Assembly (NCBI GenBank): GCA_900544795.1
Contig: UQWM01000007.1
Location: 34,044-98,043 of the forward strand
Source: an uncultured Phascolarctobacterium sp.
GTDB taxonomy: Bacteria; Bacillota; Negativicutes; Acidaminococcales; Acidaminococcaceae
DNA length: 64,000 bases
Reading direction: 5' to 3'
This document shows positions 9,248-18,413 of the stretch, in pieces. The position numbers and the translations under genes are program-made. The notes beneath the pieces are model-generated. The model made no database searches and was not told the DNA's origin. It was given only the letters and a program-made list of their open reading frames with translations. Positions within the stretch are counted from its first letter, which is position 1, and the number at the start of each line of letters is the position of its first letter.

Positions 9248-9273
9248 GCGAAGTAATTTACAAAGCAAAAAGG

Positions 9274-9310
9274 CAAAAAACAGCAGCCCGCCATAAACGG
9301 CGAACTGCTG
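9274..9310 (-). terminator. Terminator of the autotransporter gene
   Basis: An inverted repeat (CAGCAG..GCC / GGC..CTGCTG) is followed on the minus strand by TTTTTTGCCTTTTTGC. It lies 44 bases beyond the autotransporter stop and isolates it from the pst operon. Confidence 0.8.
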
Positions 9311-9353
9311 CAAGGGATACGATTATAAAAGTGAACCTTTAAACTTATTTGTT

Positions 9354-12300
9354 TTAGAAGCTAAATCTTACATTAGCCATCAGGCGGTTTGCTTTAACGC
9401 TGTCGCCTTTTTGGTATTCATAGCCCAGTCCGAAAGCAATATTAGCTTTTTCTGCTTCCAGTGCGAACCGGCCAACAAAGCTACCGCTGTCTGCTACATT
9501 AAAGCCAAACCCATCGCTGGCGCCGTTCAGGCTGACAGTTTGTTTAGTATCACGGTCGCCCGCTGTCCAAACATAACCGGCTTCTACTAACGGACGGATA
9601 GTCCAGTCGCCTGCTTTAGTTTCGTAGCTGTAAGTTACGCCAACCGGCAGCAGCCACATATTCTGGTCGTCAGCATTGTAGTGCATGCCCAGGCTGTTGC
9701 TGTAGTCGCCTACGCCAAGGTGCAGATAACGCAAGCCTGCGTACGGCACCAGTTTACCTGCGCCCATATCGTAAGCTTTTTCGGCTTTCACGCCCATGCT
9801 GAAAGCATCAGACTTCGGCGAAGCGGTGATTTTAGTGCCGCTGTTGTTTTGAGTAATATCGTTTTTGCCATGCAGATAGCTGATATCGCCCAGCACGCTG
9901 CTATCGCCGTTGTTGATGCGGCCATACAGGCTCAGGCCGTAGTATTCGGCATCGTTTTTAGTAGTTACGCTGTTACCGATGCTGTCTACGTCACCTTTAG
10001 CATAGCTTAAAGCCACACCGGCAGTTGCTTTGCCTTTGTTATAGAAGTCGCCGCCGACTACGATACCGTTATATTTCATATCGTAGCTGCCGCTCATGCC
10101 GCCCATTTCCATATCGCGGACTTCTTCTTTGCTGTGGATGTAATGAGCCCAAATGTCCTTATCGGCTTCCGCATGGTTAGCCAGCGACAAATGTTTGCTG
10201 ACGGCATCGGTCATGATATTGCTTATGCTGTAGGTACCACGGCTAACGCCTGCCAGCTCGCCCATGTTGGCAACGCTGTTGAGAGCATTGACTGCGTCGG
10301 CGTCGGTAGCATTGTATTTGCTGCTGACTGCGTTGTTGAAGAAGTTTTGTGCAGCATCTGCTTTATCGCCAGCCAAAGAAGCATCGACGACATTGCCGAT
10401 AACAACTTGATCGTTAAAGACTTGGTTGACCTTTTGCAGTGCAGCAGTAACGTCAAATGCGTTATTGTCTGTTGTTGCATCACCTGTAAATTTCAGCAGT
10501 TTGTTATCGGAGATGATATTCTCATCTTGCCAAACAGTGCCAGTATTCAAACTGGTGCCAGCTAAAATCTTATATTCCTCACCTTTTTTCGCACCGTCGA
10601 TGTAAAGTTTGGCCTCGTCACCAACCGTAACACCACCGGTCACGCCGCTGATAGCAGCTGTTCCCGTAACGGCAGTGCCATCTACCATCAAAACAGACCC
10701 GTTATTGAAGGTAACCGAGTTATCGTTTACGCTAGTACCGCTAACAGCAGTGGGGTCAACATACAAGCCGCCTTCGGTGCCACCGGTAGCTTTTAAGGTT
10801 ATAGGTGAAGCCACATAAACTGCTGCCAAAGTATCACTGTCATTCCAGGTCAGACCGGATTTAGCAAAAACTTCACGTGCTTTGCCTTTATCGTCAGTCC
10901 CCAAAGACAAAGTTGAGTTTTGACCAACGATGAGCTTGCCGTCTACATCATCATCGGCAACAGTTACTTCTGTGCCCTGATCCTGAGTAGCGCCGTCTTT
11001 CCAGATCGGATCGAGGAACAAAGTGCCGCCATTGAGCGCCAGATTCGCTACAGCTACTTTGGCTGCCTGATCTTCAGCGCCCAGATTTAAAGTCGCACCG
11101 GCTGCCGCAGTTAAAGTACCTACCTGTGCCGCGCCGGTCAAAGTAGAAGCGCCCGTAGTAACGGTAACATCCGACGTTAATACGCCGTTGCCTACGTTTA
11201 CAGTACCGCCTGCAAGCGTTACACCTTTAGTAACTTCCAAATTGCCATTAACAACATTTACTGTACTACTGTCATTAACAGTGATGCTGCCGGTCAGCTT
11301 ATTATCAGTCTGCGGTGCGGTAAAAGCACCAATATTGAGCGTACCGGCCGTTTCTGTAGCTGTACCGATAGCACTTTCTGTGCCGATGACCAGTTTGACG
11401 CCATCATCAGTAGTTGTACCACCCACAGTTACCAAGTCGCCGCCTTTGCTGCCGCCCAAATTCAATGTTTCATTGTTGGTCAGCACTACGCCGGTAGACT
11501 CTGCACCCAAATCAAGCTGCGCAGCACTGAAGCCATTAGCTACAGTTTTAGAATCTTTATCGATAGTCACGCTGCCTGCTGTAGTACTCTCACCGTCACC
11601 ATGATTAAGAGTCGTCCCAATCAAAATATTTTTGCTGTCGTCTCTTACTACAACTTCGTCCAGCAAAATATCATCGCCAAGACCAGCAGCCTGATCGATG
11701 CTGATCTCATCTTTGACCTCGCCGCCTTCGACCAGTTTGCCGCTCATAAGGATATTGGTTTTACTGTCGGCAGTTTTTAAAGCGCCGCTTGCAGACGTAA
11801 CATAATCCAAAGTATATTCAGCGTCAGTCAACTTTAAAGTACCGCTGTCGAAAACTACCTTGTCTTTGGCATTCTCATTAACTGCATTATTTGTTAAATC
11901 ATTTGCAGTCAGTTTGGTATCGTCGACAGTGAATACCTGCCCAGCTACAGTTTCCAAAATACCGTTGCCTTTAAGTGTCAAAGTACCTGCACCTGTAAGA
12001 GCGGTAGCAAGGTCTGCCGCTTTAAATGTAGCGCCGGTAAGGTTGACGTTGCTGCCATCGGCAATATTCAGCGAGCCGTCCATAATGCCGCTGGTCAGGT
12101 TAATAATACCATTAGTAGAAGTAGTAAAGCTTGTTTTGCTGCTGTCAAAAGTTATGGTGCCGCCTACATTGATCTCTCCTTCATTTTGAGCAGTAATTTT
12201 ACCTGCTATGCTGCCTCCGTCGGCAAAATCGATATTGATTTTACCGCCTTGGGTAGACTTGTTCTCTTTATCCTGCGCGGCCGCAATAATATCTACATAC

Positions 12301-14204
12301 TCTAAGCTGGATCCTTTCCCGCCTGTGATAGTAACCGCACTGTCATCAGCAGCATTGATTTCTTTACCGGATGCTGTAACCTTAGCGCCTGACACGTCGA
12401 TTGTTATTCCGGAAGTATTATTTTGCATATCTTTATTATAGCTGGCGATGCTGCCTTTAATAGTAACAGCTTCACTTGCTTTAACATTTACTTCGCCTCT
12501 GGTATTACCGGAAATAGCTTTAGCATCAGCGTTTTCTGCCAAAATTTCAATTGTCTTGGCTTCAATCGACACGATACCCATTGCTTTATCATTTGAATGA
12601 TTACGGGCATAGACTACTCCCATAGTAGAATCGGCACCGGTAGTCAGCGTTACCTTATTGGTTGCCTTAATCAGCACATTACCATCCTGACCTGTAACAG
12701 CCGCTTCTTTCTCAGAACGTGCAGTTAAATTGTCAGTTGTAATATCAATAACAGGTGCTAAGGCGGAGCTAATGCTTTCTCCATCACCTACCCAAGTAAT
12801 GGCCGCCTGGATTGCCGAAACTTTTTCCGATGTAGCATTAACATTACCCGCTTGGATTTTAATAGTAGCTGCTGAACGATCTCCCTTCTGATCGACTATA
12901 GCTCTGATACCTCTGGAAAAATCTTGATTTTTATCGCCTGTACCATTAGCAGTTAAAGTGCCAGTACCCAGATCTACTGTGAGTTGACCACCATTTTTAG
13001 CCAATAAATTACCAGTAAGAGTTGCAGCCGTAACGTTCGAGGTTCCATCCGTAGCCAAAATGTCGCCGGTATAAGTTTCTTCGACATTCAACGCACCTTT
13101 TTTCAAAGTAACGCTGCCGTTGGTAGCGTCGATATTGTTAGCGTTTACAGTGCCGCCATCTACTATGATTTCGCCTGTAGCAGGATTAGCAAGTGTATAT
13201 TCTTCTTCAGTTCCATTAGGAGCAATCGCTGTTATTGTTTGGGGTATCTTATCTAACGTAACATCCGCTATATTTAAAATGCCGCCATTAACAGTAACTG
13301 TATTTTTAACAGTCCAGTCTTTATTGACATTCATCGTGCCATCTGCAACATTTAGAGTACCATAATATTTATTAAGATCGCTGTTGATGGTTAAAGTTCC
13401 AACGCCGGTTTTACTTAATTCAGCATACTTGTTGCCGTCTGTAATATTTAAAGGAATAGCACTAGCAATAGAATCCATATTGCCAGTAGCATCAGCATTG
13501 CCAATAGTCAGGGTTGCTCCATCGGCCACAGAAAATTCAGCAGAAGCATTTCTGTCCAAGAACATAAAACCGCCGCTGGATTGGGCCAAGGCACCATAAG
13601 TATTAGCATACCATACATCAGCGCCATTACCCACTACGTCATTACCGGCATAAGTAATATTTTTAGTAGCGATAATTTTTGCTTCTGTCGGGAACTTATT
13701 ACTTCCATTTATAGTAGCATCAAGATAAATAGCACCGCCTGCCGCAAAGGCCTTGCCTGTAGAAGTTTCTACGGTATTGTTATGGAAATCTACATCAGTC
13801 AATGTCAGTTTTGAACCTTTAATAACCATGGCCCCACCTAGAGCCCCACTACCAATATCTTGTTTCTCAGATGTTGTTACTGCTTTATTAAAAGCAAAAG
13901 TTGAATCACTGATAGTTACAGTAAGCTGTTTACTGGCACTATAGGTTGATAAAGCACCACCAGCAGGACCATCAGCATCTTCATTCGTGTTATGTTGATA
14001 TGTACTACCACTGATCGTTAAATCTTCACGTTGAAGGTTACCCCAACCTGAATGTTGCTGGTTCTCAACAGTTTGACCAATAAACTCCGCCGCCAGCGCT
14101 TCGCCCATCGGCAAGCCGACGCTCAGCACCCCTGCCGCCAACAATGAACATAAAACCTTCTTTGTCAAATCCTTCTGTCTACTTGCTTTTTTCGACATAC
14201 TCAT
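9354..14204 (-). CDS. Giant autotransporter (type V secreted) outer-membrane protein
   Basis: About 1616 residues. The N-terminus has a long charged n-region and a signal peptide ending near MGEALAAE. A passenger of ~1300 residues follows, made of short beta-strand repeats rich in G, T, N, D and V (for example TLTINSDLNKYYGTLNVADG, GTLTANGTG), typical of a right-handed beta-helix. The last ~270 residues are an autotransporter barrel (DIWAHYIHSKEEVRDMEMGG, then alternating aromatic strands) ending in NVRFSF with a terminal Phe for Bam-dependent insertion. No catalytic motif or cleavage site was recognised in the passenger, so an adhesin or surface-layer role is inference. ATG 14204 or 14198 is preferred over TTG 14207, with AGGAAAG upstream. 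It is monocistronic. Confidence 0.92.
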   Translation of the reverse strand: MSMSKKASRQKDLTKKVLCSLLAAGVLSVGLPMGEALAAEFIGQTVENQQHSGWGNLQREDLTISGSTYQHNTNEDADGPAGGALSTYSASKQLTVTISDSTFAFNKAVTTSEKQDIGSGALGGAMVIKGSKLTLTDVDFHNNTVETSTGKAFAAGGAIYLDATINGSNKFPTEAKIIATKNITYAGNDVVGNGADVWYANTYGALAQSSGGFMFLDRNASAEFSVADGATLTIGNADATGNMDSIASAIPLNITDGNKYAELSKTGVGTLTINSDLNKYYGTLNVADGTMNVNKDWTVKNTVTVNGGILNIADVTLDKIPQTITAIAPNGTEEEYTLANPATGEIIVDGGTVNANNIDATNGSVTLKKGALNVEETYTGDILATDGTSNVTAATLTGNLLAKNGGQLTVDLGTGTLTANGTGDKNQDFSRGIRAIVDQKGDRSAATIKIQAGNVNATSEKVSAIQAAITWVGDGESISSALAPVIDITTDNLTARSEKEAAVTGQDGNVLIKATNKVTLTTGADSTMGVVYARNHSNDKAMGIVSIEAKTIEILAENADAKAISGNTRGEVNVKASEAVTIKGSIASYNKDMQNNTSGITIDVSGAKVTASGKEINAADDSAVTITGGKGSSLEYVDIIAAAQDKENKSTQGGKINIDFADGGSIAGKITAQNEGEINVGGTITFDSSKTSFTTSTNGIINLTSGIMDGSLNIADGSNVNLTGATFKAADLATALTGAGTLTLKGNGILETVAGQVFTVDDTKLTANDLTNNAVNENAKDKVVFDSGTLKLTDAEYTLDYVTSASGALKTADSKTNILMSGKLVEGGEVKDEISIDQAAGLGDDILLDEVVVRDDSKNILIGTTLNHGDGESTTAGSVTIDKDSKTVANGFSAAQLDLGAESTGVVLTNNETLNLGGSKGGDLVTVGGTTTDDGVKLVIGTESAIGTATETAGTLNIGAFTAPQTDNKLTGSITVNDSSTVNVVNGNLEVTKGVTLAGGTVNVGNGVLTSDVTVTTGASTLTGAAQVGTLTAAAGATLNLGAEDQAAKVAVANLALNGGTLFLDPIWKDGATQDQGTEVTVADDDVDGKLIVGQNSTLSLGTDDKGKAREVFAKSGLTWNDSDTLAAVYVASPITLKATGGTEGGLYVDPTAVSGTSVNDNSVTFNNGSVLMVDGTAVTGTAAISGVTGGVTVGDEAKLYIDGAKKGEEYKILAGTSLNTGTVWQDENIISDNKLLKFTGDATTDNNAFDVTAALQKVNQVFNDQVVIGNVVDASLAGDKADAAQNFFNNAVSSKYNATDADAVNALNSVANMGELAGVSRGTYSISNIMTDAVSKHLSLANHAEADKDIWAHYIHSKEEVRDMEMGGMSGSYDMKYNGIVVGGDFYNKGKATAGVALSYAKGDVDSIGNSVTTKNDAEYYGLSLYGRINNGDSSVLGDISYLHGKNDITQNNSGTKITASPKSDAFSMGVKAEKAYDMGAGKLVPYAGLRYLHLGVGDYSNSLGMHYNADDQNMWLLPVGVTYSYETKAGDWTIRPLVEAGYVWTAGDRDTKQTVSLNGASDGFGFNVADSGSFVGRFALEAEKANIAFGLGYEYQKGDSVKANRLMANVRFSF

Positions 14205-14207
14205 CAA

Positions 14208-14503
14208 CTTCTTTCCTTATTTTTTGTAAATCCATCTTCCTGTGGTCTAAAGTAAAAATCAAATTTTACGTAAGCATCCACCCCTTTTCGCTTTGCTTTT
14301 ATTGCTATTATTTAATTATTTTAAATACATCCTTGTATCACCATTTGGTTTTTCGATGTTTTTGATGCTTTAGAACATATTCTTTTGTTGAACATATTTT
14401 AGCACATCTGTACCCCCCCGCAAGACCAATTGGTTAAAAATGAATCAAACTTTATGCGTCCTTGCCCTTCCTTTGGCACTTGTCTTACTTTTAAACAACG
14501 AAA
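14208..14503. other. Autotransporter leader and intergenic region
   Basis: This AT-rich stretch separates the autotransporter start from the speE terminator. It holds the candidate promoter at 14396-14423 and an unusually long predicted 5' leader of about 190 bases. I see no small ORF with a convincing ribosome-binding site and no further clear hairpin. Confidence 0.5.
14396..14423 (-). promoter_or_regulatory. Candidate autotransporter promoter containing a G7 tract
   Basis: On the minus strand TTGCGG (-35), a 16-base spacer and TAAAAT preceded by TGC (extended -10) are found about 190 bases before the autotransporter start. The spacer begins with guanines from a run of seven (14413-14419). 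The -35 match is only partial. Confidence 0.45.
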
Positions 14504-14529
14504 AACACCAACTGCAAGCAGTTGGTGTT
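14504..14529 (-). terminator. Terminator of speD-speE
   Basis: A perfect inverted repeat AACACCAACTGC / GCAGTTGGTGTT with a 2-base loop is followed on the minus strand by TTTCGTTGTTT. Confidence 0.8.
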
Positions 14530-14610
14530 AAGTTTAATGTTATAGCGTATTTTAAATTTTCGCCCAAAAACAGCGTAGCTTGGGGCAGCGTTTTTTCAGC
14601 AAGACTGTGT

Positions 14611-15471
14611 TTACTCTTCTTTTTTCAGTTCGTCCTGCACATAGTTGGGCAACGCAAAGGCGCCAATGTGCACTCCGGGGTTATAGTAACGATTTTGCAG
14701 GCCAAATTCTGCCCAGCGTTCAAAATTGGCATCTTTAACAGGGTCAAGGCCTTTCGATGCAAAACCAAACAGCCAGTGCCCGGAAGAATATGTGGGCATA
14801 TAAAATTGATAAACTGTCGCTATGGGGAAAGCCGCCGCCAGTTTTTTGTGGGCACGGCGCATCTCGTGGGCATATGCCTTGTAATAAGGCGATTCATGCT
14901 GATTGATCAATATACCCTGCTCATTCAGCGCCCTGTAGCAATTTTTATAAAATTCTGTGGTAAACAGCCCTTCACCGGGTCCGATAGGGTCTGTAGAATC
15001 TACAAGGATCAGGTCATAAGCTCCGGCAGGAGCTTCCTGCACAAATTTCAACCCGTCGCCAAAAATCAAATTGATGCGGGGATCGTTATCCAGGGCACAG
15101 GCTGTCTGCGGAAAATATTTTTGACACAGACGCACGACCATTTCATCTATTTCGACCATATCGACCTGTTCCACCGTTTTAAAACGGCAGATCTCACGAG
15201 CCGTACCTCCGTCACCGCCGCCAATGATCAGCACCTTTTTGATATCGGGGTTAACTGCCATCGGTACATTGGTGATCATTTCGTGATAAATAAATTCATC
15301 TTTTTCGGTTATCATAATCAGCCCATCCAGGGTGAAAAATTTACCGAATGATTCAGAATCAAAAAAATCTATTTTTTGAAACGGCGTTTGCTCGCTGTAT
15401 AATTGCTCTTTAACCAAAATTGAAAGTTTGGCGTCGGGAGCATGAAACTCAGAAAACCATAAATCCAGCAT
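14611..15471 (-). CDS. speE: Polyamine aminopropyltransferase (spermidine synthase)
   Basis: 286 residues, the normal length. It transfers aminopropyl from decarboxylated SAM to putrescine. The SpeE motifs are all visible: the N-terminal beta domain with WFSEFHAPD and FGKFFTLDG, the MITEKDEFIYHEMITNVPM substrate-gate region, the Rossmann loop VLIIGGGDGGTAREI, and DLILVDSTDPIGPGEGLFT with the catalytic aspartate. AAGGAGG lies eight bases before ATG 15471. It is 13 bases downstream of speD, so the two consecutive steps are co-expressed. Confidence 0.97.
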   Translation of the reverse strand: MLDLWFSEFHAPDAKLSILVKEQLYSEQTPFQKIDFFDSESFGKFFTLDGLIMITEKDEFIYHEMITNVPMAVNPDIKKVLIIGGGDGGTAREICRFKTVEQVDMVEIDEMVVRLCQKYFPQTACALDNDPRINLIFGDGLKFVQEAPAGAYDLILVDSTDPIGPGEGLFTTEFYKNCYRALNEQGILINQHESPYYKAYAHEMRRAHKKLAAAFPIATVYQFYMPTYSSGHWLFGFASKGLDPVKDANFERWAEFGLQNRYYNPGVHIGAFALPNYVQDELKKEE

Positions 15472-15484
15472 TTCTTACTCCTCC

Positions 15485-16300
15485 TTAAAGGTTGATACGA
15501 TCCATATTTTTGCCATAGAATATCTCGTCCATTTCGTGACGCAGTTTTGCTTCGATGCGTTTTACTTCGCCGGGATGCAGCTGGTCTTTGCTAAACCCGA
15601 ACAGATAATTGTCCAAATCAAAGTCTTTGATTTTGCATTTGGTATGAAAAATATTTTCCTGATAAACATTCACGTCTATCATCTGGTAATGTTCTTTGAC
15701 CAACTCTGGGATATAATCTTGAATTGAAGTGATATTATGGTCTATAAACAGTTTGTGACCTGTGATATCTCGTGTAAAACCACGCACACGGTAATCGATC
15801 GTCATAATGTCAGTATCGAAACTGTGGATCAAGTAGTTAAGTGCTTTCAGCGGTGAGATCTCACCACAGGTAGATACGTCGATATCGGCCCGAAAGGTGC
15901 TGATGCCACCGATAGGATTGTATTCCGGATAGGTATGCACCGTAATGTGGCTTTTATCGAGATGGGCCAAAACTGTTTCCGGTAAAGGTCCCGGAGCGGA
16001 ACTTTTATCTTCAGCGTCGCCATGATTCAAACAGCCTTCGGCTATGAGAATGGTGACACTGGCGCCCTGCGGCTCGTAGTCCTGCTTGGCGATGTTTAAA
16101 ATGTTGGCTCCGATAATGTTGGAAACATTTGTCAGTATTTCCGTAAGACGGTCGGCGTTGTACTGCTCGTCGATATATTGCAGGTAGGCCTCCCTGTCTG
16201 CTACCGTCTTAGTGTAGCAAATGTCATACATGTTAAAGCTCAGGCTTTTAGTAAGATTGTTGAAACCATGCAGCTTTAATCTCTTTACCTCTTTCTCCAA
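15485..16300 (-). CDS. speD: S-adenosylmethionine decarboxylase proenzyme, E. coli type
   Basis: 271 residues, matching the long enterobacterial-type SpeD rather than the short Bacillus/Thermotoga form. It supplies decarboxylated SAM to SpeE. Self-cleavage is expected between K116 and S117 in [13 protein letters not shown], giving a pyruvoyl-Ser alpha chain. Other family blocks are [40 protein letters not shown] and [12 protein letters not shown]. The only usable start in frame is TTG 16300 (a stop lies four codons upstream), with AAGGAG 13 bases away, a weak initiation context. The long-type SpeD is common in diderm bacteria. Confidence 0.96.
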   Translation of the reverse strand: MEKEVKRLKLHGFNNLTKSLSFNMYDICYTKTVADREAYLQYIDEQYNADRLTEILTNVSNIIGANILNIAKQDYEPQGASVTILIAEGCLNHGDAEDKSSAPGPLPETVLAHLDKSHITVHTYPEYNPIGGISTFRADIDVSTCGEISPLKALNYLIHSFDTDIMTIDYRVRGFTRDITGHKLFIDHNITSIQDYIPELVKEHYQMIDVNVYQENIFHTKCKIKDFDLDNYLFGFSKDQLHPGEVKRIEAKLRHEMDEIFYGKNMDRINL

Positions 16301-16331
16301 TTCAACAAATCAGCTCCTTGTAACCAGATTT

Positions 16332-16348
16332 ATTGCAAAGTTTGCAAT
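16332..16348. promoter_or_regulatory. Perfect dyad (candidate operator) in the speD leader
   Basis: ATTGCAAA-G-TTTGCAAT is a perfect palindrome with 8-bp arms. It lies just downstream of the predicted speD transcription start, a position where a bound repressor would block initiation or early elongation. The cognate regulator is unknown. Confidence 0.5.
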
Positions 16349-16361
16349 ATGGATTGTTTTT

Positions 16362-16390
16362 ATTATATAAGGAAACTCTCACAAAAACAA
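16362..16390 (-). promoter_or_regulatory. Predicted speD promoter
   Basis: TTGTTT at 16390-16385, 17-base spacer, TATAAT at 16367-16362 on the minus strand. It is directly downstream of the yajQ terminator, as expected for a new transcription unit. Confidence 0.6.
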
Positions 16391-16400
16391 TAAAATAAAA

Positions 16401-16430
16401 AAATACTTCCCACCTAAGTGAGAAGTATTT
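16401..16430 (-). terminator. Terminator of yajQ
   Basis: AAATACTTC / GAAGTATTT-type inverted repeat followed on the minus strand by TTTTTATTTTATTG, 11 bases after the yajQ stop. Confidence 0.8.
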
Positions 16431-16441
16431 GAATTGTACTT

Positions 16442-16933
16442 TTAGCGCATATTGATAAATTGCAGATCGACACCGAAGTCGCCCGCTTTAAGGAGTTGGA
16501 TAACTTCCTGCAGATCGTCTTTTTTTGCGCCGGCTACACGAACCTGATCATCCTGCATTTGTGCAGTAACTTTCAGTTTAGACGCTTTGATAGCGGCTAC
16601 GATCGCTTTGGCTTTTTCTTTGGGAATACCTTGCAGGATGGTGATGGTCTGGCGCACGGTGCCTTTAGAAGCAGGCTCTATTTTGCCCAGTTCCAAACAG
16701 CGCAGCGGGATATCGCGCTTAGCCATTCTGGCACGCAGCATATCAACGATAGCACCCAGCTTATATTCGTCCTCGGCTGCCAGTTTAAGGCCTTTTTCAT
16801 CTAATTCGATGCTGGCATCACTGCCACGGAAATCATAACGCTGAGCGATCTCCTTTTTCGTTTGATTGACCGCATTGTCCATTTCCTGCATATCGACTTG
16901 CGATACAACGTCAAAAGAACTGTCTTTAGCCAT
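16442..16933 (-). CDS. yajQ: YajQ family nucleotide/c-di-GMP-binding protein
   Basis: 163 residues, the family's standard length. It begins with [21 protein letters not shown] and contains [16 protein letters not shown] and the C-terminal [19 protein letters not shown] block that defines YajQ/DUF520. Some homologues bind cyclic-di-GMP and act with a transcription factor; most are uncharacterised nucleotide- or tRNA-binding proteins. It is a stand-alone gene with its own terminator. Binding specificity here is not determinable. Confidence 0.93.
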   Translation of the reverse strand: MAKDSSFDVVSQVDMQEMDNAVNQTKKEIAQRYDFRGSDASIELDEKGLKLAAEDEYKLGAIVDMLRARMAKRDIPLRCLELGKIEPASKGTVRQTITILQGIPKEKAKAIVAAIKASKLKVTAQMQDDQVRVAGAKKDDLQEVIQLLKAGDFGVDLQFINMR

Positions 16934-16993
16934 GATGTCACTCCATTCATTGTTTTGTTAATAGTATTATTTTAACATAAAATCAGGAGCTTG

Positions 16994-18253
16994 TCATTTC
17001 GTCAGCGTCACAGTGTCGATAAGGCCGCCGTTTTGACGCAGGCTGGTGACGGTGAGTTTGTTGTTGTCGGCGGTCAGCTTAAGGTAGTTGGGCTGCTCGA
17101 GCACGCCGTCAAAGGCCACTTCCTGCGGCTTGGACCGCGACCCGGCCCAGGTTTTGTCGCCGCTGCGGCCAGTAGAGATATAGATAGCTCCCTGCGCTGA
17201 CACGCTGCCATTTTTAAAGGGCGCCGAACGCCCATAAGTGTGGTTGTGGGCCGAAAAGATCACATCCACATCATTGCGGTCAATAACTGGCATCAAAGCC
17301 AGTCCCAGGCTGTTAGGTCTGCCGTCCTGATAACGGAACAGGTTACGGTGTACCAGCACCACCTTCCATTTTTTAGTGCTGGCAGCCAAATCTTGCTCCA
17401 GCCATTTTACCTGAAGTTCGATCAGGTCGGGCTGCCATTGGGCCAATTCTTCCAGTTGGGTATCGACAACGGCGAAATGCACATTGCCGTAATCATAGCT
17501 GTAGGCCTGCCCTTTAAGTCCTTCCGGCCCGTTGTCAGGCAGGTCGAACAGGTTTAGGTACAGTTCTCCGTTATAGGGCTTCCATTGCAGGGAATAATTT
17601 TCGTGGTTGCCGCTGATGGGCGCCACAGGGATCTGAGGCAGCAGGCTGGCAGCGCCGCGGAACCAGCTGCGCCACTGGCTGTATTGCTCACCGTTATCGA
17701 CCAGATCGCCCATATTGATAAAAAAGGTAGCGGCCGGGTCGTGGCTGTAGGCATAGGCCGCCGTTTTACGCCACTCGTTATAATCAAGGCTCTGCGAATC
17801 GCCAAAAATCAAGGCCGTAAAAGCACCGCCTCCGTCTGTTTTAAACGTTTCCCATTTAGAAAATTCTTTGCCGCTGCCAACTCGGTATTCATAAGTTTTA
17901 CCCGGCTCCAGTCCGGTCACAGTCACGCTTTGCTGGTATATCCTGCCGGCATCAGTCTGAAAGTCCGTAGCCTGCGCCGCTATTTTCTGAACTGCGCTGT
18001 CTGGCGCTTGTTCGGCATCTACCCGCAGGCGGTATTCCAGCCAGGCGCCACTTTCAGCCTTTTCGGTTTGCCACATCACCGTGCGCGACGTGCCGCTGTC
18101 GGTGTTTATCACCTGCCGCAGCTGCAAGGGCTCGTAGCGTGCAGGCTGCTCGGCCTCGCAATAGCTGCGCTGGTAAAAAAACATACCTGCGCCAACTATG
18201 ATAAGCATCAGCGCCAACAGGACTGTTTTAGAAAAACCTTTGCTCCATTTCAT
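16994..18253 (-). CDS. Purple-acid-phosphatase-like metallophosphoesterase, membrane-anchored
   Basis: 419 residues. An uncleaved signal anchor or signal peptide spans ~8-27. A fibronectin-III-like purple acid phosphatase N-domain follows (~40-140: TMWQTEKAESGAWLEYR.., TVTGLEPGKTYEYRVGSG). The catalytic metallophosphatase domain has ALIFGDSQS, FFINMGDLVDNGEQYSQW, PISGNHENYS, VVLVHRNLFRY and DVIFSAHNHTYGRS, which supply the expected D, D, N, H, H and H-x-H metal ligands. It probably releases phosphate from organic esters outside the membrane, fitting the nearby pst/pho genes, though the true substrate is unknown. It is a single-gene unit. Confidence 0.88.
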   Translation of the reverse strand: MKWSKGFSKTVLLALMLIIVGAGMFFYQRSYCEAEQPARYEPLQLRQVINTDSGTSRTVMWQTEKAESGAWLEYRLRVDAEQAPDSAVQKIAAQATDFQTDAGRIYQQSVTVTGLEPGKTYEYRVGSGKEFSKWETFKTDGGGAFTALIFGDSQSLDYNEWRKTAAYAYSHDPAATFFINMGDLVDNGEQYSQWRSWFRGAASLLPQIPVAPISGNHENYSLQWKPYNGELYLNLFDLPDNGPEGLKGQAYSYDYGNVHFAVVDTQLEELAQWQPDLIELQVKWLEQDLAASTKKWKVVLVHRNLFRYQDGRPNSLGLALMPVIDRNDVDVIFSAHNHTYGRSAPFKNGSVSAQGAIYISTGRSGDKTWAGSRSKPQEVAFDGVLEQPNYLKLTADNNKLTVTSLRQNGGLIDTVTLTK

Positions 18254-18366
18254 CTGCTTCTCTCCCTCAATTAAGTCATCTATCCATCTAAGTATCTTGC
18301 TCTTTGTTTAAATTATATAGACCTTGCCTTAACTCCAGTCAAGTAAACATTTTGTGAAAAATAGCA

Positions 18367-18395
18367 GACCCGCCATGCTAAGCAGCAGGCGGGTC
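18367..18395 (-). terminator. Terminator of the glutamine synthetase gene
   Basis: GACCCGCC / GGCGGGTC inverted repeat with TGCTATTTTTC on the minus-strand 3' side, 19 bases past the stop. Confidence 0.8.
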
Positions 18396-18413
18396 CAGAA
18401 ATTTTAAATATTA

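Noticed and set aside
10134..13944. Several plus-strand ORFs opposite the autotransporter
   Set aside because: They mirror the repetitive GT-rich passenger and have no start signals; typical shadows.
14440..15351. 303-codon plus-strand ORF opposite speE
   Set aside because: It covers the speE terminator and coding region in antisense; composition is that of a shadow frame.
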